Under the pieces are notes generated by a model. It did not search any database. It saw only the letters and a list, made by a program, of their open reading frames with translations, and was not told the DNA's origin. Positions 1 through 5,871 of a DNA stretch of 7,030 bases are shown here, piece after piece (within the stretch, counting starts at the first letter, position 1; each line of letters opens with the position of its first letter). A program made the position numbers and the translations under genes. The DNA is from an uncultured Megasphaera sp. (lineage in GTDB: Bacteria > Bacillota > Negativicutes > Veillonellales > Megasphaeraceae): contig NZ_CATWFF010000109.1 of the NCBI RefSeq assembly GCF_958350005.1, positions 1 to 7,030 on the forward strand, in the 5' to 3' direction.

Positions 1-24
1 TAGTATATGTATATCATACCGCGT

Positions 25-750
25 TTAGCCTTCTTTGTCGACTACGGTACCTAAATCTTTTCCGCTGGCAGCAGCGACAATATTCCCAGGTACATCAATA
101 TTGAATACGACAATGGGAATATTATTGTTCATGCACAGCGTCGTTGCCGTTGCATCCATGACCTTCAGTTCTTTGTTGATGACATCCATGTAGGACAGGT
201 GACGGAACATTTTGGCCTGTGGATTGATTTTGGGATCGCTGTCATATACGCCGTCTACGCCGTTTTTCGCCATCAAAATCGCATCGGCTTCTATTTCCGC
301 TGCCCGCAGTGCTGCCGTCGTATCTGTAGAAAAGTAAGGATTGCCCGTTCCGGCACCGAAAATAACGACCCGGCCTTTTTCCATATGGCGAATAGCCCGG
401 CGGCGAATATACGGTTCTGCTACCTGCTGCATGTTGATAGCCGTCTGTACGCGCGTTGCTACGCCGTTATTTTCCATGGCATCCTGCAACGCCAGGGAAT
501 TCATGACCGTAGCCAGCATGCCCATGTAGTCGGCAGAAACTCGGTCCATTCCTTTGGCACTGCCTGACAGGCCGCGCCAGATGTTGCCGCCGCCGACAAC
601 AATAGCCACTTCAATACCGGCTTTGTTCACTTCTACGATCTGTTTGGCAATCTTTTCCACTGTACCCGGATCAATGCCATAGCCCTTATCCCCGGCCATG
701 GCTTCACCGCTTAACTTCAATACGATACGTTTATATGTCTTCGTTCCCAT
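25..750 (-). CDS. pyrH: UMP kinase (uridylate kinase)
   Basis: Cytoplasmic enzyme that phosphorylates UMP to UDP with ATP, in pyrimidine nucleotide synthesis; bacterial PyrH belongs to the amino acid kinase fold and is hexameric. The protein is 241 aa, the usual length. Visible motifs are KLSGEA (residues 12-17), GGGN followed by WRG (53-60), DRVSAD (69-74), GTGNPYFSTD (134-143) and KNGVDGVYD (162-170), all typical of PyrH. The ATG at 750 is chosen because AGGAGG lies at 762-757, six bases upstream. The frame stays open 23 codons further, but that extension has no family similarity and runs through the stem-loop that follows tsf. It is the last gene of rpsB-tsf-pyrH, 72 nt after tsf. The stop is TAA at 27-25. 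Identification is secure. Confidence 0.97.
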   Translation of the reverse strand: MGTKTYKRIVLKLSGEAMAGDKGYGIDPGTVEKIAKQIVEVNKAGIEVAIVVGGGNIWRGLSGSAKGMDRVSADYMGMLATVMNSLALQDAMENNGVATRVQTAINMQQVAEPYIRRRAIRHMEKGRVVIFGAGTGNPYFSTDTTAALRAAEIEADAILMAKNGVDGVYDSDPKINPQAKMFRHLSYMDVINKELKVMDATATTLCMNNNIPIVVFNIDVPGNIVAAASGKDLGTVVDKEG

Positions 751-780
751 CAATATCCTCCTGCCTGCATGACAACTATT

Positions 781-816
781 AGAAAATAAGAGAACACGAA
801 AATGGTGTTCTCTTAT
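781..816 (-). terminator. Stem-loop after tsf, probable intrinsic terminator or attenuator
   Basis: A perfect 12-bp inverted repeat (arms 816-805 and 797-786, 7-nt loop) begins six bases after the tsf stop. On the minus strand it is followed by TTTCT, a short interrupted U-tract. The stem is AT-rich at its base, so termination is likely to be partial and could lower pyrH expression relative to tsf. It could also act as an mRNA 3' stabiliser. No convincing separate pyrH promoter was seen in the 72-nt gap, so full termination would leave pyrH without an obvious transcript. Confidence 0.65.
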
Positions 817-822
817 CAAATC

Positions 823-1470
823 TTATTTAGCTTGTGCCATTACTTCAGAAACGAAATCATCGTTGCGTTTTTCCATGCCTTCGCCCAGTTCATAGCGAGT
901 ATACCGGCGAACGTCAATTTTTTCACCGATCTTGGCGATATGTTCCGTAATTACCTGTTTAATGGTCTTATCCGGATCTTTAATGAATTCCTGGTCGAGG
1001 AGGCAGTTTTCTTTATAGAATTTTTCAATACGGCCAACGATCATTTTTTCAACGATCTTTTCCGGCTTGCCTTCGTTCAGAGCCTGCTGACGAAGAACTT
1101 CTTTTTCATGTTCCAATACGTCTTCCGGAACTTCTTCCCGTTTCAAATATGCCGGCTTTGCAGCAGCGATCTGCATAGCAATATCTTTGCAGAGGTTTTT
1201 GAAGTTGTCTGTCTGGGCAACAAAGTCTGTTTCGCAGTTTACTTCAACGAGAACACCAATACGGCCATTGCCGTGGATATAGGAATATACAAGTCCTTCT
1301 GCTGCAATACGGTCTGCTTTTTTAGCAGCTGCAGCCAGGCCTTTTTCGCGAAGGAAATCAATCGCTTTTTCCATATCGCCGTTTGTAGCGGCCAGTGCTT
1401 TCTTGCAGTCCATCATACCTGCGCCAGTTTTTGTCCGTAAATCTTTTACCATGCTTGCTGTAATAGCCAT
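823..1470 (-). CDS. tsf: Translation elongation factor Ts (short form)
   Basis: EF-Ts releases GDP from EF-Tu so that it can reload with GTP during protein synthesis in the cytoplasm. The N-terminal UBA-like region (about residues 1-55) carries TKTGAGMMDCKKAL (14-27). The second family signature, EVNCETDFVAQ, is at about 76-86 and contains the TDFV motif that contacts EF-Tu. At 215 aa it is much shorter than the E. coli or Bacillus proteins (about 280-290 aa) and closer to the Thermus type, so it has only one core repeat. The ATG at 1470 sits 10 nt after AGGAGG (1486-1481). A TTG two codons earlier is only four bases from that site and is less likely. It lies 108 nt downstream of rpsB, its usual partner. 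Confidence 0.96.
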   Translation of the reverse strand: MAITASMVKDLRTKTGAGMMDCKKALAATNGDMEKAIDFLREKGLAAAAKKADRIAAEGLVYSYIHGNGRIGVLVEVNCETDFVAQTDNFKNLCKDIAMQIAAAKPAYLKREEVPEDVLEHEKEVLRQQALNEGKPEKIVEKMIVGRIEKFYKENCLLDQEFIKDPDKTIKQVITEHIAKIGEKIDVRRYTRYELGEGMEKRNDDFVSEVMAQAK

Positions 1471-1507
1471 TTGCAATATTCCTCCTAAACATAATATACG
1501 GTTTGAA

Positions 1508-1540
1508 TAAAGGTAAGGAATGAATCACTCCTTACCTTTA
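1508..1540 (-). terminator. Stem-loop between rpsB and tsf, possible attenuator
   Basis: A perfect 12-bp inverted repeat (arms 1540-1529 and 1519-1508, 9-nt loop) lies 38 nt after the rpsB stop. On the minus strand it is followed by TTCAAACC, so the U-tract is poor. Partial terminators between rpsB and tsf are known in other bacteria. Here the weak U-run argues for partial read-through or an RNA-processing or stability role rather than a full stop. The next gene, tsf, has its own good ribosome site downstream of the hairpin. Confidence 0.5.
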
Positions 1541-1578
1541 CTATACCAGGCCATTTAATTCTCAAAGAACTATCGTTC

Positions 1579-2316
1579 TTATGCTTCTTCAGCAACCTGT
1601 TCTTCTTCAGCAGCAGCGCCTTCTTCAGTCTGTTCGCCCTGATTGCCTTCCAGAACAGCGTCAGCGATTTTACCGGTCAGCAGTTTTACGGCACGAATAG
1701 CGTCGTCATTTGCCGGAATCGGATAATCGATGAGATCGGGATCGCAGTTCGTATCAACGGTTGCGATAATGGGAATGTTCAGTTTCCGTGCTTCAGAAAC
1801 AGCAATTTCTTCTTTTTTCGGATCAATGATAAACAGAGCATCCGGCAGTTTTTTCATTTCTTTAATACCGCCGAGGTACTTCTGCAGTTTTTCCATTTCA
1901 TGTTTCAACAGGGTAACTTCTTTTTTCGGCAATACGTCAAACGTACCGTCTTCAGCCTGTTTTTCCAGTTCTTTCAGGCGTTTTACCCGTTTTTCAATGG
2001 TCTGGAAGTTGGTGAGCATACCGCCGAGCCACCGTTCGTTAACGAAGAACTGGTTGCACCGTTCAGCTTCGGTTTTGATCGTTTCCTGAGCCTGTTTCTT
2101 CGTGCCGACAAACAGTACTTTGCCGCCTTCTGCAGCCAGGTCGCGTACGAAGTTATACGCTTCGTCCATTTTCTTTACCGTTTTCTGCAGGTCAATAATG
2201 TAAATGCCATTGCGTTCGGTAAAGATAAACCGAGCCATTTTCGGGTTCCAGCGACGGGTCTGATGACCAAAATGAACGCCTGCTTCCAACAACTGTTTCA
2301 TTGATACTACTGCCAT
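1579..2316 (-). CDS. rpsB: 30S ribosomal protein S2
   Basis: S2 is a late-assembling protein of the small ribosomal subunit, bound at the head-body junction and needed for S1 docking and initiation where S1 exists. The protein is 245 aa, a normal length. The N-terminal signature runs from LLEAGVHFGHQTRRWNP (9-25). ERWLGGMLTNFQTI (94-107) and the second signature around PDALFIIDPKKE (158-169), then PIIATVDTNCDPDLIDYPIP (182-201), are all family hallmarks. The C-terminal 22 residues are very acidic (EEGAAAEEEQ and similar), a common, poorly conserved tail. The ATG at 2316 lies 10 nt after AGGAGG (2332-2327). An in-frame GTG at 2367 would translate the leader hairpin and has no family support. 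It is the first gene of rpsB-tsf-pyrH. Confidence 0.98.
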   Translation of the reverse strand: MAVVSMKQLLEAGVHFGHQTRRWNPKMARFIFTERNGIYIIDLQKTVKKMDEAYNFVRDLAAEGGKVLFVGTKKQAQETIKTEAERCNQFFVNERWLGGMLTNFQTIEKRVKRLKELEKQAEDGTFDVLPKKEVTLLKHEMEKLQKYLGGIKEMKKLPDALFIIDPKKEEIAVSEARKLNIPIIATVDTNCDPDLIDYPIPANDDAIRAVKLLTGKIADAVLEGNQGEQTEEGAAAEEEQVAEEA

Positions 2317-2345
2317 AATTGTAATTCCTCCTGTTTTTACCTCCG

Positions 2346-2381
2346 TCCGGTCATTGGCCGCAATCACCGGAATACTCCGGC
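2346..2381 (-). promoter_or_regulatory. rpsB leader with two mutually exclusive hairpins
   Basis: Reading the minus strand, segment 2371-2366 (UCCGGU) can pair with the upstream GCCGGA at 2381-2376 (6 pairs including one G-U, loop GUAU). It can also pair with the downstream ACCGGA at 2351-2346 (6 perfect pairs). In the second form AUUG/CAAU (2364-2361 with 2356-2353) continues the stem above a G/G mismatch and closes a CGGC loop. The second hairpin ends a few bases before an extra SD-like GGAGGT (2344-2339), which precedes the main AGGAGG. The leader from the predicted start is about 117 nt, long enough for control. Feedback by S2 on its own mRNA is known in other bacteria; that this leader does so is inference. 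Confidence 0.4.
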
Positions 2382-2439
2382 ACAGTTACGGTCTCACCAA
2401 ACGTGTGTAGTGTAATAATATTGGTACATAACCTTGCTT

Positions 2440-2468
2440 ATTATAGCATATGGACTGCATTCATACAA
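2440..2468 (-). promoter_or_regulatory. Promoter of the rpsB-tsf-pyrH unit
   Basis: On the minus strand a perfect -10, TATAAT (2445-2440), is preceded by TGC, giving an extended -10 (TG at 2448-2447). A weak -35, TTGTAT (2468-2463), stands 17 nt upstream. An extended -10 can compensate for a poor -35 with the housekeeping sigma factor. The predicted transcription start is near 2433, leaving a leader of about 117 nt before the rpsB ATG. The promoter lies in the 200-nt gap after the 3D gene. No clear terminator of the 3D gene is visible in that gap, so some read-through may add to it. Confidence 0.7.
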
Positions 2469-2516
2469 GCCATTTCTGCCATATGGCGGGTAAATATTTT
2501 TTCTGCCTGTCTGCGT

Positions 2517-3494
2517 TTATTCCAGAATGTACACCGGAACCATGCGGCGGCCAAAGGCCATGCAGGCCTCATATTCTTCCATGCACAGGTCAATGCGGTT
2601 GCCCAGAATGTCTCCGCCCGTATCTTCCGCCGTAGCTACGCCATAGCCGGGAATAAACACGCGCGTTCCCAGGGGAATGACATTGGGATCGACAGCGACG
2701 ACGCCATGGCGCGCCCAGGTCCCCATTTTCGTAATGCCTTCTCCATTGCCGTCAGTCGGCAAATAGGCCGTTGCTTCCATGGTAAAGACTTCTTTAAACT
2801 TCGAGACCGTGCCCGTATTAATTTCTACAGTTTCCTTCGTGCCTACGTGCCGGATCAGAGGCTTCATTTCCGTAATCAGCGTCGTCGAGACATGCTCCCG
2901 GCCGACTACCTGGCCGTCGAGGCTGACAATATTGGTCTTTACCCGCTTGCGGCCGTTCTGGCCGGCCTGCAGTACTTTTTCTTCTCCCTTGCCGAGCGTT
3001 TCATCAGGAATACTTTCAATGGCAAAGGGAACGACTTCATCTTCTGTAATTTCTTTCCGGGACAACGTGCCGATGCGAATCGTCATGCCCGGCGTAACAG
3101 CCGCCGTTCCGTCGCCGTATGGGCGATATGCAGCCGGATCGTAGCCATACTGGCTGGCCACATCCTGAACGGTCTGCTTGGCAGACTGAACAGTTTGTTT
3201 TTGATTCTTGTGTTCCAGTACGACCGGCACAGCTCGCCGGACCGTCACGTGCGACCCTTCTGTCAGCTCAGGCGTCGTCATATCAATTTCATCATGCGGG
3301 CCAATGGCAATATTATGCTCACGCATCAGTGCTTCTTCGTTAATGGCGTGGGTATATACGGAACGGGTCACGCCATCTGCCTGGAATGTAACCGACTTGC
3401 CTTTATCGATAAATCCAGTCAGGGAAACCATGATCAGTAAAGCGATGAGCGTAAGGTACATTCGAGTAATGGGCCCTTGATATCGTTTATTCAT
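2517..3494 (-). CDS. Membrane-anchored cell-wall protein with DUF348, G5 and 3D domains
   Basis: Resembles Bacillus YabE and the 3D-domain wall proteins, whose double-psi barrel is related to MltA-type lytic transglycosylases; a role in peptidoglycan cleavage or remodelling outside the membrane is inferred. The protein is 325 aa. A hydrophobic segment at about residues 13-29 after a short basic N-terminus is a signal or anchor. A DUF348-like ubiquitin-fold unit follows (about 33-93), then a more divergent second unit (about 98-142), a G5-like domain (about 144-219) and the C-terminal 3D domain (about 236-323). The three aspartates that name the 3D domain are visible: D269 in VAVDP, D291 in EDTGG and D302 in RIDL. 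The ATG at 3494 has GGGAGG at 3506-3501. A TTG 11 codons earlier lies upstream of the predicted transcription start, so it is unlikely. It forms its own unit between ppk1 and rpsB. Confidence 0.88.
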   Translation of the reverse strand: MNKRYQGPITRMYLTLIALLIMVSLTGFIDKGKSVTFQADGVTRSVYTHAINEEALMREHNIAIGPHDEIDMTTPELTEGSHVTVRRAVPVVLEHKNQKQTVQSAKQTVQDVASQYGYDPAAYRPYGDGTAAVTPGMTIRIGTLSRKEITEDEVVPFAIESIPDETLGKGEEKVLQAGQNGRKRVKTNIVSLDGQVVGREHVSTTLITEMKPLIRHVGTKETVEINTGTVSKFKEVFTMEATAYLPTDGNGEGITKMGTWARHGVVAVDPNVIPLGTRVFIPGYGVATAEDTGGDILGNRIDLCMEEYEACMAFGRRMVPVYILE

Positions 3495-3517
3495 CAAATC
3501 CCTCCCAACTTGGCTCA

Positions 3518-3546
3518 ATTCTACCAAAGCTGGACAGGGCTGTCAA
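3518..3546 (-). promoter_or_regulatory. Near-consensus promoter of the 3D-domain gene
   Basis: On the minus strand TTGACA (3546-3541, perfect -35) is followed after exactly 17 nt by TAGAAT (3523-3518, five of six to TATAAT). The predicted start near 3511 leaves a leader of only about 17 nt that contains the GGGAGG ribosome site and little else. This looks like a strong housekeeping-sigma promoter with no room for a leader-RNA switch in its own transcript. Confidence 0.75.
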
Positions 3547-3562
3547 TTTTACCTGGTTGACA
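3541..3562. repeat. TGTCAA-N10-TTGACA inverted repeat over the 3D promoter -35
   Basis: The plus strand reads TGTCAA at 3541-3546 and TTGACA at 3557-3562, a perfect 6-bp dyad with centres 16 bp apart. The first half is the minus-strand -35 of the 3D gene. The second half is a perfect -35 pointing the other way. It could be a binding site for a dimeric regulator or simply two back-to-back -35 elements. Confidence 0.4.
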
Positions 3563-3584
3563 AACAGAGGTTTATATAGATAGT
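3557..3584 (+). promoter_or_regulatory. Possible divergent promoter (plus strand)
   Basis: A perfect TTGACA (3557-3562) is followed after 16 nt by GATAGT (3579-3584), four of six to the -10 consensus. A start near 3591 would make a transcript of about 155 nt ending at the hairpin 3707-3746, which also has a T6 run on this strand. No open reading frame of note lies in that stretch, so the product would be a non-coding RNA. Support is only the -35 match and the bounded layout. Confidence 0.2.
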
Positions 3585-3640
3585 TTGCCGTCTTGCGGCG
3601 AATACCTCATGTATCCTGGCAAGGGAATCATTCCCGCCGC
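3585..3640 (-). other. Candidate structured RNA element (three-way junction with possible pseudoknot)
   Basis: On the minus strand, GCGGC (3640-3636) pairs perfectly with GCCGC (3599-3595). Two hairpins lie inside it: GGGAA/UUCCC (3635-3631 with 3627-3623, loop UGA), and GGAUAC/GUAUUC (3616-3611 with 3605-3600, loop AUGAG, one G-U pair). They are joined by UUGCCA. The UUGCC of this linker is complementary to GGCAA at 3589-3585, which would form a pseudoknot just after the closing stem. The G-U pair becomes an A-C mismatch on the plus strand, which favours the minus strand as the RNA. A rival hairpin GCCG-CAAGA-CGGC (3599-3587) would break the junction. It matches no riboswitch family I recognise. 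It lies upstream of the predicted 3D promoter, so transcription from a further promoter would be required. Confidence 0.3.
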
Positions 3641-3706
3641 TGTGCCTGATTTCCAACATTTTAATAATTCATCTCATTCTTTCGCAGGCTAAACGAAAAT
3701 TTCATG

Positions 3707-3746
3707 AAAAAAAACGTCTCTTTCACACGGAAAAGAGACGTTTTTT
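3707..3746 (-). terminator. Intrinsic terminator of ppk1, bidirectional in form
   Basis: A 9-bp GC-containing stem (AAAGAGACG type; 3740-3732 with 3723-3715, loop 3731-3724) is extended by A/T pairing. On the minus strand it is followed by eight Ts (3714-3707). It starts eight bases after the ppk1 stop. On the plus strand the same hairpin has six Ts (3741-3746), so it could also end a rightward transcript. It clearly closes the ppx-ppk1 unit. Confidence 0.92.
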
Positions 3747-3753
3747 CGGGCCC

Positions 3754-5862
3754 TTAGAATACCTGACGGGTACGTTCTTTATGTTTTTTCAGCGGATTTT
3801 TTTCTTCCGCTTCACGCTGCAGCATTTCCTGGGCATTAATCGGTTCATCTGTACGGGTATCGGCAATATACCGGTACGTACCGTCCGAATTCATTTCATA
3901 AGCCTTGACATTATCGTTGAAATACAGGTTCAGAATGCCTTTAATTCGTTCTTTGTGGGGCTGGAATTCGACAGGAATCATCAGTTCTACCCGTTCATTC
4001 AGATTCCGGGGCATCCAGTCAGCCGACGAAATATAGACGTCTTCCCTGCCGCCGTTATAGAAGTAGAACAGGCGGCTGTGTTCCAGGAACCGGCCGACAA
4101 CACTGTGGACTTTGATGTTTTCACTGATGCCCGGCAGGCCTGGCCGCAGAACGCAGATACCGCGGACGATCAGATGAATCTGCACGCCTGCTGCCGATGC
4201 TTCGTACAGCTTGGCAATGACATCCTTATCCAGAAGAGAGTTCATCTTGGCTACGATAACGGCCTTCTTCCCTTCTTTAGCCTGCTTCGTTTCGCCTTCG
4301 ATTTTTTCATAAATCTTTTCGCGCAGGTTCAGGGGCGCTACGGCCAGCTTGTTCCACTGCGGGGGATCGGAATAGCCCGACAGGAGGTTGAAGAACGCCG
4401 ATGCATCGACGCCAATGAGCGTATTGGCCGTCAAAATGCCGACGTCCGTATAAATGCGTGCCGTTTTGCCGTTGTAGTTCCCTGTAGCCACATGGACGTA
4501 GCGGCGAATGCCTTCTTCTTCCCGGCGGACAACCAGGGTAATCTTGGAATGGGTCTTCAGGCCCATAATGCCGTAAATAACGTGGCAGCCAGCCTGTTCC
4601 AGCTTGCGGGCCATGAAGATATTGTTTTCTTCATCAAAACGAGCCTTAACTTCCATAAGAACCGTGACCTGCTTGCCGTTTTCAGCTGCTTCTGCCAGAG
4701 CTGCAATAATAGGCGACTTGCTGCTGACGCGGTATAGGGTCTGCTTGATAGCCAGTACGTTGGGATCGGTAGCAGCGAGCTTGATAAAGTGTTCTACTGT
4801 GGCAAAGGTTTCATAGGGATGATGAACCATGACGTCCCGCTTGGCAATAGCCGACCAGAAATCCGGCGCGTCAATGGCAGCCAGTTCAGACGACGGCTGC
4901 GGGAATGCCGGCGCATAGCGGAGGTGATCATAGCCGTCAATGCCCGTGAAGGTGAAGAATACCTTGCAGTCCAGAGGACCGGGAATCATATAGATGTCTT
5001 TTTCTTCCAGCTGCAGTTCGGTCCGCAGAAATTCCCGGATCATCCGGCTCGACGATTCGCCCAGTTCCAGGCGGACAGCTGCGCCTTTACGCCGTTTTTT
5101 CAGGGACTTTTCCACTTCGACGAGCAAGTCTTCTGCATCATCATCAATGTCCAGATCGGCATCGCGGGTAATGCGGAACGGAACCGTTTCCAGAATATCG
5201 CAGCCCAGGAAAAAGCGGTCTGCAAAGGCACCGAGCACATCTTCCAGGAAGATGAATTTTTTATCGCTTCCCGTATTCGGCACTTCAATAATGCGGGAAA
5301 TAACCGGTGACGGCACAGGCAAAATAGCCGTTTTAACTGAAGTATCGCCCTGCTTTTTGCGCAGCAGTACAGCCAGATTCAGATGAAGGCTGGACAAAAA
5401 GGGGAACGGATGGCTGGAATCGACAGCCATAGGCGTAACGACAGGATAAATTTCCCGTTCAAAGTAGCTTTCCAGCCACTGGCGCTGATCTTCATTCAAG
5501 TCGCTGACGGGAATGAAGTGCAGCCCTTCGCCCTGCAGCTTGTCCTGAATGGTCCGATAATACTCGTACTGCTGGGCTACCTGGGCATGAACCATCTGCT
5601 GAATGGCTTCAAACTGTTCCTGCGGCGTCATGCCGGCAATATCAATATGTTTGACACCGCTTTCAATCAGGTGCTTGACGCCGGCAACGCGAATCATGAA
5701 AAATTCATCCAGATTCGACGCGGCAATGGCAATAAAATTCAGCTGTTCCAGCAGCGGATTAGACGGGACAAGGGCTTCCCGCAGAACCCGTTCATTAAAT
5801 TTAATCCACGTACATTCGCGATTTAAATAATTCTCAGAGTCTGTAAAATTCACACTACTCAC
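3754..5862 (-). CDS. ppk1: Polyphosphate kinase 1
   Basis: PPK1 reversibly transfers the ATP gamma-phosphate to a growing polyphosphate chain through a phosphohistidine intermediate. The protein is 702 aa, close to the usual 690-720. The N domain (about 1-110) contains SNLDEFFMIR (49-58), whose Asn is in the ATP-binding region of the family. The H domain follows (about 110-320), with YPVVTPMAVDSSHPFPFLSS (139-158). The two phospholipase-D-like C domains carry KARFDEENN (406-414), the catalytic-type histidine H438 in GLKTHSK with YVHVATGNYN downstream, and the second histidine H595 in FLEHSR before SSADWMPRN (612-620). All key residues seen in E. coli PPK are present, so it should be active. 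The start is GTG; see the junction entry. It is translationally coupled to ppx upstream and ends at a strong terminator. Confidence 0.97.
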   Translation of the reverse strand: MSSVNFTDSENYLNRECTWIKFNERVLREALVPSNPLLEQLNFIAIAASNLDEFFMIRVAGVKHLIESGVKHIDIAGMTPQEQFEAIQQMVHAQVAQQYEYYRTIQDKLQGEGLHFIPVSDLNEDQRQWLESYFEREIYPVVTPMAVDSSHPFPFLSSLHLNLAVLLRKKQGDTSVKTAILPVPSPVISRIIEVPNTGSDKKFIFLEDVLGAFADRFFLGCDILETVPFRITRDADLDIDDDAEDLLVEVEKSLKKRRKGAAVRLELGESSSRMIREFLRTELQLEEKDIYMIPGPLDCKVFFTFTGIDGYDHLRYAPAFPQPSSELAAIDAPDFWSAIAKRDVMVHHPYETFATVEHFIKLAATDPNVLAIKQTLYRVSSKSPIIAALAEAAENGKQVTVLMEVKARFDEENNIFMARKLEQAGCHVIYGIMGLKTHSKITLVVRREEEGIRRYVHVATGNYNGKTARIYTDVGILTANTLIGVDASAFFNLLSGYSDPPQWNKLAVAPLNLREKIYEKIEGETKQAKEGKKAVIVAKMNSLLDKDVIAKLYEASAAGVQIHLIVRGICVLRPGLPGISENIKVHSVVGRFLEHSRLFYFYNGGREDVYISSADWMPRNLNERVELMIPVEFQPHKERIKGILNLYFNDNVKAYEMNSDGTYRYIADTRTDEPINAQEMLQREAEEKNPLKKHKERTRQVF

Positions 5863-5871
5863 CTATCCTTT
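5851..5871 (-). promoter_or_regulatory. ppx stop / ppk1 start junction and ribosome site
   Basis: The ppx stop TAG (5865-5863) is immediately followed by GTG (5862-5860), the longest ppk1 start. AAAGGA (5871-5866) is only three bases before this GTG, which is tight. A second in-frame GTG (5853-5851) would give 699 aa and has AGGTGA at 5864-5859, five bases upstream. Either start implies translational coupling, with ribosomes finishing ppx reloading for ppk1. The choice between the two is open. Confidence 0.6.

Noticed and set aside
1..24. AT-rich run of TATA-like sequence after pyrH
   Set aside because: Too short to judge; no stem-loop or ribosome site is evident before the window edge.
1565..1580. 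AAGAAC-GATA-GTTCTT hairpin over the rpsB stop codon
   Set aside because: Only 6 AT-rich pairs and no following U-run, so it is unlikely to terminate; the stem at 1508-1540 is far stronger.
2317..2367. In-frame upstream extension of rpsB to a GTG at 2367
   Set aside because: The extra 17 residues have no S2 similarity and overlap the leader hairpin; the ATG at 2316 has a well-placed AGGAGG.
2473..2507. Two TTTCTGCC copies and a GCCATATGGC palindrome after the 3D gene
   Set aside because: Short, with no U-run or adjacent promoter element; no terminator or operator call can be supported.
3633..3644. CCCGCCGCTGTG, resembling part of the cobalamin riboswitch core (plus strand)
   Set aside because: The other conserved boxes and the expected helices of that riboswitch are absent, and no cobalamin-related gene follows.
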